In this document: positions 33,083 through 39,574 of the stretch, piece after piece
Layout: each line of letters opens with the position of its first letter
Position numbering within the stretch: the first letter of the stretch is position 1
Assembly: GCA_949299375.1 (NCBI GenBank)
Contig: CASGAH010000004.1
Span: forward strand, 7,622-51,252
Direction: 5' to 3'
Length of the DNA: 43,631 bases
From: an uncultured Eubacteriales bacterium
GTDB lineage: Bacteria > Bacillota > Clostridia > Lachnospirales > Lachnospiraceae
Translations under genes and position numbers: made by a program
The notes under the pieces: generated by a model
What the model was told of the DNA's origin: nothing
What the model saw: the letters and a program-made list of their open reading frames with translations, nothing else
Database searches by the model: none

Positions 33083-34549
33083 ATGTCAAAATTCAGCGAG
33101 AAATGCAAAGAGTACATAAGTAGAAGCAATCGGAACGTGTACCAGATCGCCAAATTTTCCGGTCTGGAGAGGACGATGATTCAGCGGATGGTCAGCGGAA
33201 GCAGGCTTCCGGATATCAACGCTGTGAAACTCTTTTGTAAGCACATTCAGATTACGAAGATGGAAGAAGAGGAATTGCTGGAATTGTACAAGATGGAGAA
33301 GGTGGGAAAAGACACCTATTATGCAAGGCAGGAAGTTGAGAAACTGCTGAGCGGAATTCAGCAATTGAGACGGGGATGGAACGATCTGGCAGATTATCAG
33401 AGAATGATGTCCCCGGCGGGGACAAGGAAGGATCCGCACATTCGCCCTCTGAAATTTGAAGTGGATATCATGGAAGCCATTCAATATGCAGTCCAAAAGG
33501 AAATCGATCAGGGGAGTGACGCCCGCATTGATATGGATCTGTTTCCCAAGTGCGAATATGTCATGCAGCAGCTGATCCGAAAAGAAAAAGGAAGCCATCG
33601 CTCGATCACGTGCAATCAATATGTGAACTTTATGAGAGCCTCCTGCAATGGGAGTGCGATCGAGAACATTCGAATGCTTAGGACAATCATTCCGTTTGCG
33701 TTTACCCTCCATCACAATTACAATGTTTTGTATTCCTATACGACGACCGAGCAAAAGGACAACTACAATCGTCTGTGGCCGCATTTCCTGATTACAGGGG
33801 GATGTCTCATTTTACTTTCGGAAAATATGCAGAGAGGGCTTCTCATTGAGAATGAGGAGATCATCCGGCAATACCGGGAGGAGCTTGAGATGATATCCAG
33901 ACAGTACCGTCCTCTCTTCGAGAAAACTTCAACAGGCGGAAATCAGATCGACATGTACTTTGAAAAAAAGGTCGTGAAGTTCCCCGATTGGGTGTACGAA
34001 GGACACATCTGCGTTCGGAAAATGTTTTATCCGGAGCTGGTGAAACGAGAACGCGATAACCCGTATGCGACGATGCTGATCACCCGCTATGATGAACAGC
34101 AGAGGGCAAAAGAAAAAGAAGACTCCTGCTACATTTCTTCCCTTGGCGGACTGGAGGAGCTCGCAAAGACAGGAAAGTTTCCTGGAATCTACGGTCAGTT
34201 CTCCAGAACTTACACCGTGGAGGAGCGCAAAAAGATGCTGGAATACTACGTGGAGGAACTCGAAGAGAAAGATTTGAAAGTTTATCTGCCGAAAGATCCT
34301 CTCCTTTTGATTGACGAGGGAATCAGCATCGAAATGTTTGGAGGAAAGGAGGTTGCTTTTATATCGACTTCGTCGGAGTTTCCTTTTGGAATGGTTACGA
34401 TTAGTGAGAGCAACATCTACTCCATCTTCCAGGACTATTTTGAGAGTCTGATTAAGGATGGGCGTGTGTGGAGCATAGAGGAGACAAAGAAACGCATAGA
34501 AGAACAGATTAGATTGTTATGGACACAGCAGGGATGGGGAGAATGGTAA
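33083..34549 (+). CDS. Helix-turn-helix protein with large uncharacterised C-terminal region
   Basis: A 488-residue soluble protein. Residues ~15-60 are an XRE/Cro-like helix-turn-helix (RNVYQIAKFSGLERTMIQRM, then SRLPDINAVKLFCKHI). The following ~420 residues match no family I know. They contain no membrane segment. A central all-helical part with YNVLYSYTT and FLITGGCLILLSENMQRG is followed by a C-terminal part with SSEFPFGMVTISESNIYSIF. The layout suggests a DNA-binding protein with a ligand- or partner-sensing domain. AAAGGA and AGAGG precede the start. It has its own promoter and an inverted repeat in its leader. Confidence 0.8.
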   Translation: MSKFSEKCKEYISRSNRNVYQIAKFSGLERTMIQRMVSGSRLPDINAVKLFCKHIQITKMEEEELLELYKMEKVGKDTYYARQEVEKLLSGIQQLRRGWNDLADYQRMMSPAGTRKDPHIRPLKFEVDIMEAIQYAVQKEIDQGSDARIDMDLFPKCEYVMQQLIRKEKGSHRSITCNQYVNFMRASCNGSAIENIRMLRTIIPFAFTLHHNYNVLYSYTTTEQKDNYNRLWPHFLITGGCLILLSENMQRGLLIENEEIIRQYREELEMISRQYRPLFEKTSTGGNQIDMYFEKKVVKFPDWVYEGHICVRKMFYPELVKRERDNPYATMLITRYDEQQRAKEKEDSCYISSLGGLEELAKTGKFPGIYGQFSRTYTVEERKKMLEYYVEELEEKDLKVYLPKDPLLLIDEGISIEMFGGKEVAFISTSSEFPFGMVTISESNIYSIFQDYFESLIKDGRVWSIEETKKRIEEQIRLLWTQQGWGEW

Positions 34550-34804
34550 AACAAACGTGCAGATTTCAGAACGCACAGGCGCGGGAAAGAAAAAGACGGG
34601 ACTGTGCGGGAGCGATTTGAACATAAAAAACGGGGGTACTGCAAAAGGCTGCTCAGAGCCAGAAAGCAAATTGGATTCCACGGATCCGGCATACAAGCCT
34701 GCCCAAATGATGTCGGTTTTGCGGGGAAAAAGATTGCAATGTGGTATCATGTTCCAGAAAAGTAGAGGGAACGCTTTTTTGGTGGGCTGAGAGGGGAAGA
34801 CGGC

Positions 34805-34843
34805 GCGGACAGGTCTGTAAAGGAAATGTACAGACCTGTCCGC
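34805..34843 (+). terminator. Probable terminator after the helix-turn-helix gene
   Basis: GCGGACAGGTCTGTA (34805-34819) pairs perfectly with TACAGACCTGTCCGC (34829-34843), followed by the moderately T-rich ACTGTTGTTG. The 250 bases before it, after the stop codon at 34549, hold nothing I recognise. Confidence 0.65.
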
Positions 34844-34876
34844 ACTGTTGTTGTCGGGAAAAGCGCAGCAAAACGA

Positions 34877-34905
34877 TTGACAATTCTTTTTTGTAACGGT
34901 ATGAT
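34877..34905 (+). promoter_or_regulatory. Promoter of the MFS transporter gene
   Basis: TTGACA at 34877-34882, a 17-base spacer, TATGAT at 34900-34905. Confidence 0.85.
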
Positions 34906-34965
34906 GATGGTATCAAAGTGAACTTGCGCAGAGAGAATAGACAGATGGTCGGAGGAATGAATACG

Positions 34966-36213
34966 GTGAAAATACGGTCAAATGAGAATACGACAAGGCT
35001 TGCCTGCTATAGCGCGTATTTTACGATGTCATCGGTTTTTTGTGTGCCGCCGCTGTTGTTTGTGACCTTTCACGAGCAATACGGTGTTTCCTACACATTG
35101 CTTGGTACGCTTGTACTGACGAATTTCTGCACCCAGCTTGGGATTGATCTGATCCTTACTTTTTTTTCTAAATACTTTAACGTGCGCATGGTGATTCGCG
35201 TGATGCCGCTGATTACATCTCTCGGTCTATTTTTGTATGCGCTGATCCCCTCACTCTTTCCGAAGGCTGCCTACGCGGGGCTGCTCATCGGAACGGTTCT
35301 CTTTTCCGTCTCGTCAGGGCTTTCGGAAGTATTGCTGAGCCCGACCATTGCGGCGCTGCCATCGGACAATCCCCAGGGAGACATGAGCCTGTTCCATTCG
35401 CTCTATGCGTTTGGCGTGCTCTGTATGGTTTTGATCACAACACTGTTTTTCTCTGTCTTTACGGAATCCAATTGGATGTATCTTCTCTTCTTCCTGGCGT
35501 TCTTGCCTGTCGCTGCCTCGCTGCTGTTTTGGATCTCGCCAATCCCTGACATGGCGAAGGAGGCGTCCGTCACAAGAGCAGAGAAAACGAGACGGCGCGC
35601 GATCGGCCTTGCCCTTTGCACTGCCTGCATTTTCTTTGGGAGCTGCTCCGAAAATGCGATGAGCAACTGGATCTCAGGGTTTATGGAGAATGCACTTGGC
35701 ATTGAAAAATCGATTGGAGACATACTTGGCCTTGCGATATTTGCCGTCCTGCTCGGCGCTGCAAGAATTTCCTATGCGAAGTACGGGAAAAACATATGCA
35801 GGGTGCTACTTTTGGGGATGATGGGAGCAAGCGTGTGCTATCTGGTGGCCGGGCTTTCTCCGAGCGTGACTGCGGCATTTTTTGCCTGTATTTTGACCGG
35901 ACTTTGCACGGCGATGCTCTGGCCGGGGACGTTGATTTTGATGGAGGAAAACATTCCGCACGCAGGGGTCGAGGCATTCGCTTTGCTGGCTGCGGGGGGC
36001 GATCTCGGCGCATCGATTGCGCCGCAGCTGATGGGAGTTGTCGTGGACGTTGTCTCCGAAAGCAGCGCTGCGGCAGAGATCGGCATGGCGCTTTCGATGA
36101 CGACAGAACAGATCGGACTGAAGGCGGGGATGATTGTCTGTGCGATGTTCCCGATTCTGGGAACGGTGCTGATGTTGTTTATCATGCGATACTTTAAAAA
36201 AACGGAAACCTGA
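34966..36213 (+). CDS. Major facilitator superfamily transporter
   Basis: A ~415-residue membrane protein with about 12 helices in two halves. The first half has LACYSAYFTM, then LLFVTFHEQYGVSYTLLGTLVL, and the second half starts near IGLALCTACIFFGSC. It belongs to a clostridial MFS group of unknown substrate; no MFS signature tells import from export. I chose the GTG at 34966, which has GGAGGA 9 bases upstream (34951-34956) and starts MKIRSNENTT like family members. The ATG at 34957 abuts that site and the frame is open back to 34918. Followed at 15 bases by a membrane-anchored protein. Confidence 0.85.
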   Translation: MKIRSNENTTRLACYSAYFTMSSVFCVPPLLFVTFHEQYGVSYTLLGTLVLTNFCTQLGIDLILTFFSKYFNVRMVIRVMPLITSLGLFLYALIPSLFPKAAYAGLLIGTVLFSVSSGLSEVLLSPTIAALPSDNPQGDMSLFHSLYAFGVLCMVLITTLFFSVFTESNWMYLLFFLAFLPVAASLLFWISPIPDMAKEASVTRAEKTRRRAIGLALCTACIFFGSCSENAMSNWISGFMENALGIEKSIGDILGLAIFAVLLGAARISYAKYGKNICRVLLLGMMGASVCYLVAGLSPSVTAAFFACILTGLCTAMLWPGTLILMEENIPHAGVEAFALLAAGGDLGASIAPQLMGVVVDVVSESSAAAEIGMALSMTTEQIGLKAGMIVCAMFPILGTVLMLFIMRYFKKTET

Positions 36214-36228
36214 AAGGGGGCGGAAGCG

Positions 36229-36687
36229 ATGCGAAAGTCATCGAAAATTGTTGTCACAGTTGTAATTTTGCTGTTTCTTGTAGTCTGTGGTGCCGGGATG
36301 TATATCGTCCGCACACCGGAGTATACGCTGCTTCAGGCAAAGAGAGCGATCGAGAAATCCGGAATAGAAGGACTGCACCCGTACCTTACGCAGGAAGCGC
36401 AGGAGAAGGTGGATCTTTTCTTTGCCATCACGGAAAACGAGTTCGTTGGCGCAATTCTGGAAGCGCTCAACCAGAGTGAGTCGGTGCAGGCTTTCCGGGA
36501 GAAAATCAGAGAAGTCGAGTGGGAAGTTGACGAGATCAGAAAGAGCAGCAAAAGCGCAGATGTTGTCCTCGCATTCGACTATCAGGACAAACTGGGAGGA
36601 ACAGTGGAACTCACCATGATTCGGGAAGATGGAAAATGGAAGATAGATGAAATCGGATATCCGGAATTTCACGAAGTTCACTGGTGA
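36229..36687 (+). CDS. Membrane-anchored protein of unknown function
   Basis: A 152-residue protein with one N-terminal hydrophobic helix (about residues 7-27, IVVTVVILLFLVVCGAGMYI) and an extracytoplasmic domain. That domain is mixed alpha/beta with GGTVELTMIREDGKWKIDEI near the end, a pattern common in DUF4878-like or NTF2-like lipoprotein domains; the match is weak. GAAAGGGGG lies before the ATG. It lies 15 bases behind the MFS gene, is probably cotranscribed and could be its accessory. Confidence 0.75.
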   Translation: MRKSSKIVVTVVILLFLVVCGAGMYIVRTPEYTLLQAKRAIEKSGIEGLHPYLTQEAQEKVDLFFAITENEFVGAILEALNQSESVQAFREKIREVEWEVDEIRKSSKSADVVLAFDYQDKLGGTVELTMIREDGKWKIDEIGYPEFHEVHW

Positions 36688-36720
36688 TGAGAGAGGAAAG
36701 AAAGACGGAATGCCAAGATG

Positions 36721-36768
36721 CGTCGGGATGGTTTTTGGGCAAAGCGCTGCTCAAACGCCATCCCGACG
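36721..36768. terminator. Hairpin between convergent genes, probable terminator
   Basis: CGTCGGGATGG (36721-36731) pairs with CCATCCCGACG (36758-36768). It lies between the membrane-anchored protein gene (+) and the cytidylate-kinase-like gene (-); the loop holds further pairing. No long T-run. Confidence 0.55.
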
Positions 36769-36773
36769 TCTTG

Positions 36774-37376
36774 TCATCGAAACAGTTTTGCAATGGCAGG
36801 CACGATGTCTTTGATGACTGTCTGCGTTGTGTTGATGCAGAGGTCAAAATTCAGCTTATTTCCCCAGGACTGTCCGGTATAAAACTCATAATATTTGGCT
36901 CTCTTTTTGTCGATTCCGGTGATTTTCTGCCGGAGCTCTCTGTCGGTCAGCTTCTCGTCTTCCGGGGCCTTTTGGCGGCAGCGCTTCATCTTGCTCTCCA
37001 TATCCGCGTAGACAAAAATCCGGAACGGGTTGTATTCTTTCAGGATATAGTCGGCGCAGCGTCCCACAATGATGCAATCGGATTCCGCAGCAAGCTCGGT
37101 GATGATGCGCGTTTGCTCCTGATAAACCGACATCGTCTGTTCAAACATCGGATTTACGGTCGGGTAGAAGCTGCGTCCGATGTGGATGGGATAAGAAAAT
37201 ACAGGATAGTGATCCATAATTGCCTGAACATACTTTTCCGACAGGGAAGTTCTCTTTGAAATCTCACGGATAATCTCCTGGTCGTAGTAGGCAATCCCCA
37301 ACTCTTCCGACAGACGGCGGCCCAGTTCACGTCCGCCGCTGCCGAATTCACGTCCAATGGTAATGATTTTGTTCAT
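36774..37376 (-). CDS. Cytidylate kinase-like family protein
   Basis: A 200-residue protein with a P-loop-like N-terminus ITIGREFGSGGRELGRRL and the clostridial Cmk-like pattern (IIVGRCADYILKE, then a basic LID-like run of Lys/Arg around RCRQKAPEDEK and KKRAKYYEFYTG). It belongs to the cytidylate kinase-like family (PF13189 type), distinct from true Cmk; the substrate is not known. I chose the ATG at 37376 on family likeness, although the nearest strong Shine-Dalgarno (complement of 37435-37443) lies ~60 bases upstream, beyond a hairpin. The gene has its own promoter at 37608-37637. Confidence 0.85.
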   Translation of the reverse strand: MNKIITIGREFGSGGRELGRRLSEELGIAYYDQEIIREISKRTSLSEKYVQAIMDHYPVFSYPIHIGRSFYPTVNPMFEQTMSVYQEQTRIITELAAESDCIIVGRCADYILKEYNPFRIFVYADMESKMKRCRQKAPEDEKLTDRELRQKITGIDKKRAKYYEFYTGQSWGNKLNFDLCINTTQTVIKDIVPAIAKLFR

Positions 37377-37387
37377 CCTACACTTGC

Positions 37388-37434
37388 GCTGTCCGGCAAA
37401 AAGGCTCTGGCGACAAAGCATCTTTGCCGGGCAG
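37388..37434 (-). promoter_or_regulatory. Leader hairpin between Shine-Dalgarno sequence and start codon
   Basis: GCTGTCCGGCAAA (37388-37400) and TTTGCCGGGCAGC (37422-37434) form a 13-base inverted repeat with one unmatched pair. In the minus-strand transcript the stem comes directly after AAAGGAGGG and ends 11 bases before the ATG. Looping it out would bring the site to a normal distance. Confidence 0.5.
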
Positions 37435-37607
37435 CCCCTCCTTTCTGGATTGTGGAAGGCATTCTCGCTGCGCGTCTGCTCCTTGTGCTGCCGGCCGAAT
37501 CCCCAATCAAGAAGCGGCGGGCAAATTCAGAGCCTGCCGGGGGGCAGAATCCATCGCAGGGACGCATCACACAGAAATACCTTTTGTTCTTGATATCATG
37601 TGATTTA

Positions 37608-37637
37608 ATTATAACGGAATTTTTGGGAGTTTGTCAA
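37608..37637 (-). promoter_or_regulatory. Promoter of the cytidylate-kinase-like gene
   Basis: On the minus strand TTGACA (complement of 37632-37637), an 18-base spacer, TATAAT (complement of 37608-37613). The leader to the ATG is ~220 bases. Together with the rpsF promoter it makes 37376-37828 a divergent control region. Confidence 0.85.
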
Positions 37638-37723
37638 GGAAATCTCACGTTTGGCCGATCAAAGAAGTGCCCCGCCCCTAGAAACCCAACGAATGCCTGA
37701 CACAAACAACGCGAAAAAAAATG

Positions 37724-37752
37724 TTGACTTTTTCGTTGATGTGCGGTATAAT
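37724..37752 (+). promoter_or_regulatory. Promoter of the rpsF-ssb-rpsR operon
   Basis: TTGACT at 37724-37729, a 17-base spacer, TATAAT at 37747-37752. Confidence 0.88.
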
Positions 37753-37775
37753 CGCAAATTGTGATATGTTATCAT

Positions 37776-37818
37776 CCCTGCTCCCTGTCAGACACAGGGG
37801 GCCATTCGCCCACAGGAG
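37776..37818 (+). promoter_or_regulatory. Structured rpsF leader, candidate S6:S18 binding motif
   Basis: CCCTGT (37783-37788) can pair with ACAGGG (37794-37799), a GGGC/GCCC hairpin follows, and the last ACAGG overlaps the ribosome binding site and could pair with CCTGT instead. Many bacteria carry an S6:S18-binding RNA in the rpsF leader. The exact consensus was not checked, so this is a positional inference. Confidence 0.4.
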
Positions 37819-37827
37819 GTCAATATA

Positions 37828-38106
37828 ATGTATGAATTAATAGTTGTTTTAAGCGCAAAGCTTGAAGAAGAAGAGAGAGCAGCCGTTATCGCAAATGTCA
37901 CAGGTTACATTGCGCGCTTTGGCGGTACTGTAACCAATGTTGAAGAGAGTGGTAAGAAGAGACTTGCTTATGAAATCCAGAAAATGAGAGAAGCATTTTA
38001 CTACTTTATCCAGTTTGAAGGAAATTCCGAGACTCCGAATGAACTGGAGCGCCAGCTTCGTATCACAGAGACTGTGATCCGTTATCTGATCGTTAAGGTA
38101 AAGTAA
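37828..38106 (+). CDS. rpsF: 30S ribosomal protein S6
   Basis: A 92-residue ribosomal protein of the central 30S domain, where it pairs with S18. MYELIVVLSAKLEEEERAAV and KRLAYEIQKMREAFYYFIQF are standard S6, and the protein ends RYLIVKVK. ACAGGAGG precedes the ATG. First gene of rpsF-ssb-rpsR. Confidence 0.97.
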   Translation: MYELIVVLSAKLEEEERAAVIANVTGYIARFGGTVTNVEESGKKRLAYEIQKMREAFYYFIQFEGNSETPNELERQLRITETVIRYLIVKVK

Positions 38107-38177
38107 ATCCACGGAATTGGGTAAGAGAAGCGGTGCAGAAGAAACCGTAGGAAGCGTACAAGAAGAAAGGGGATACA

Positions 38178-38699
38178 ATGAATAAGGTTATTTTAATGGG
38201 AAGACTGACAAGAGAGCCGGATATCCGTTATTCTCAGGGGGAACGTCAGATGGCGATTGCGAGATTTACCCTGGCGGTAGACCGAAGAATGCGCAGTGCA
38301 AACAATGGCGAGTCTTCTGCAGACTTTATTTCATGTGTCGCATTCGACCGTCTCGCTGAATTTGCGGAGAAATATTTGCATCAGGGAACCAAGGTTGTAT
38401 TGAGCGGAAGAATCCAGACAGGAAGTTATACCAAAAATGATGGCACCAGAGTCTACACAACCGATGTCATTGCAGACGACATTGAATTTGCAGAGAGCAA
38501 AGCAGCATCGGCCAACAGCAATGGAGGCGCTGCATACAACAACAGCGGGCGCTATCAGAGCGGATATTCCAACAACAACAGCCGTCCGGCCAACAGCGGT
38601 TATCAGCAGGTGGCCAGACCGGAACCGGGAAGTGCAGTCAGCGACGGGTTTATGAATATTCCGGATGGTGTGGAGGACGACGACTTGCCATTTAACTAA
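38178..38699 (+). CDS. ssb: Single-stranded DNA-binding protein
   Basis: A 173-residue protein. Residues 1-105 are the OB fold (MNKVILMGRLTREPDIRY, then FISCVAFDRLAEF), followed by a flexible Asn/Ser/Gly-rich linker and the acidic partner-binding tip DDDLPFN. It coats single-stranded DNA in replication and repair. AAAGGGG precedes the ATG; 71 bases after rpsF. Confidence 0.97.
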   Translation: MNKVILMGRLTREPDIRYSQGERQMAIARFTLAVDRRMRSANNGESSADFISCVAFDRLAEFAEKYLHQGTKVVLSGRIQTGSYTKNDGTRVYTTDVIADDIEFAESKAASANSNGGAAYNNSGRYQSGYSNNNSRPANSGYQQVARPEPGSAVSDGFMNIPDGVEDDDLPFN

Positions 38700-38822
38700 A
38701 ATGGCGCGATTGTCTGAAATTCAAACGGAATGGTTATGACAGAGAAATCGGGACAATCCATTTTCGGGATGAACGTGCAAAACATCCAATTGATTTTGAA
38801 ATGATTGAAGGAGGATACCACC

Positions 38823-39086
38823 ATGGCATTTAATAAAGGTGACAAGGCTGATTCTCAGATGAAGAGAAAAGGCGGACGCAGAAGAAAGAAAGTTTGTGTG
38901 TTCTGTGGAGACAAGAACGGTGTGATCGATTACAAGAACACGACAATGTTGAAGAGATATGTTTCGGAGAGAGGAAAAATCCTTCCGAGAAGAATTACCG
39001 GAAACTGCGCAAAGCATCAAAGAGCTTTGACGGTTGCGGTAAAGAGAGCAAGACACATTGCTCTTATGCCATATACACTGGAATAA
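38823..39086 (+). CDS. rpsR: 30S ribosomal protein S18
   Basis: An 87-residue basic ribosomal protein. CVFCG near residue 26, then [19 protein letters not shown] and the closing [13 protein letters not shown] are typical. The CxxC pair makes it the zinc-binding (C+) kind. GAAGGAGG lies 9 bases before the ATG at 38823; a start at 38805 has no site. Third gene of the operon. Confidence 0.97.
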   Translation: MAFNKGDKADSQMKRKGGRRRKKVCVFCGDKNGVIDYKNTTMLKRYVSERGKILPRRITGNCAKHQRALTVAVKRARHIALMPYTLE

Positions 39087-39170
39087 TGAAATGTGCATCC
39101 CGCTAAGGGAATCGGACAGGAGAAGGGAAAATTCCCCGGTCCGCCGCCTGGCGGGCGGATCGCACACAAA

Positions 39171-39221
39171 AAGAGCGGCTTCGGAGCAGGCAGACATCCG
39201 AAGCCGCTCTTTTCCTTTTCC
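39171..39221 (+). terminator. Terminator of the rpsF-ssb-rpsR operon
   Basis: AAGAGCGGCTTCGGA (39171-39185) pairs perfectly with TCCGAAGCCGCTCTT (39197-39211), followed by TTTCCTTTTCC. Confidence 0.92.
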
Positions 39222-39323
39222 AGAGGAATGGATGCTCTGCATGAAATGAATGAAAAAAGACAAAAAACAGAGTAGATAATCGATAAAAATATAAAAATGT
39301 GACCTTTTTTTAGAATATTTATC

Positions 39324-39352
39324 TTGCCATTTGTTCACAATTGTTGTATAAT
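39324..39352 (+). promoter_or_regulatory. Promoter of the SLH-protein gene
   Basis: TTGCCA at 39324-39329, a 17-base spacer, TATAAT at 39347-39352. The leader to the start at 39575 is ~215 bases and holds a nested hairpin (GCTGCA 39401-39406 with TGCAGC 39434-39439, ACAG/CTGT inside). I could not match it to a known riboswitch. Confidence 0.8.
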
Positions 39353-39574
39353 CATCCTACAGATGAATGGGCAGTTATGGATGGATGCATGCGATACAGT
39401 GCTGCACGGAAAGGGGGACAGGAGTTCTGTGGCTGCAGCTGACCTGGAGGGGAAAAAGGAGTCGGGGCAGCGAAGACATCTTGTTTGAACGGATTGAGAA
39501 TCAAATCAAAGTGGCTGTGCCGGGAAAGAAGTTTCTCCTTCTCCTGTTTTTGGCATGGCGGAAGGGTAGGTTGT

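Noticed and set aside
34557-34790. A 77-codon open frame after the helix-turn-helix gene
   Set aside because: It starts at GTG with no ribosome binding site at a proper distance and has no recognised sequence.
37373-37570. A 65-codon minus-strand open frame whose stop overlaps the Cmk-like start
   Set aside because: The ATGA overlap is tempting as a leader peptide, but the translation is Arg/Ala-rich noise and the ribosome site is weak. I kept only the hairpin as a finding.
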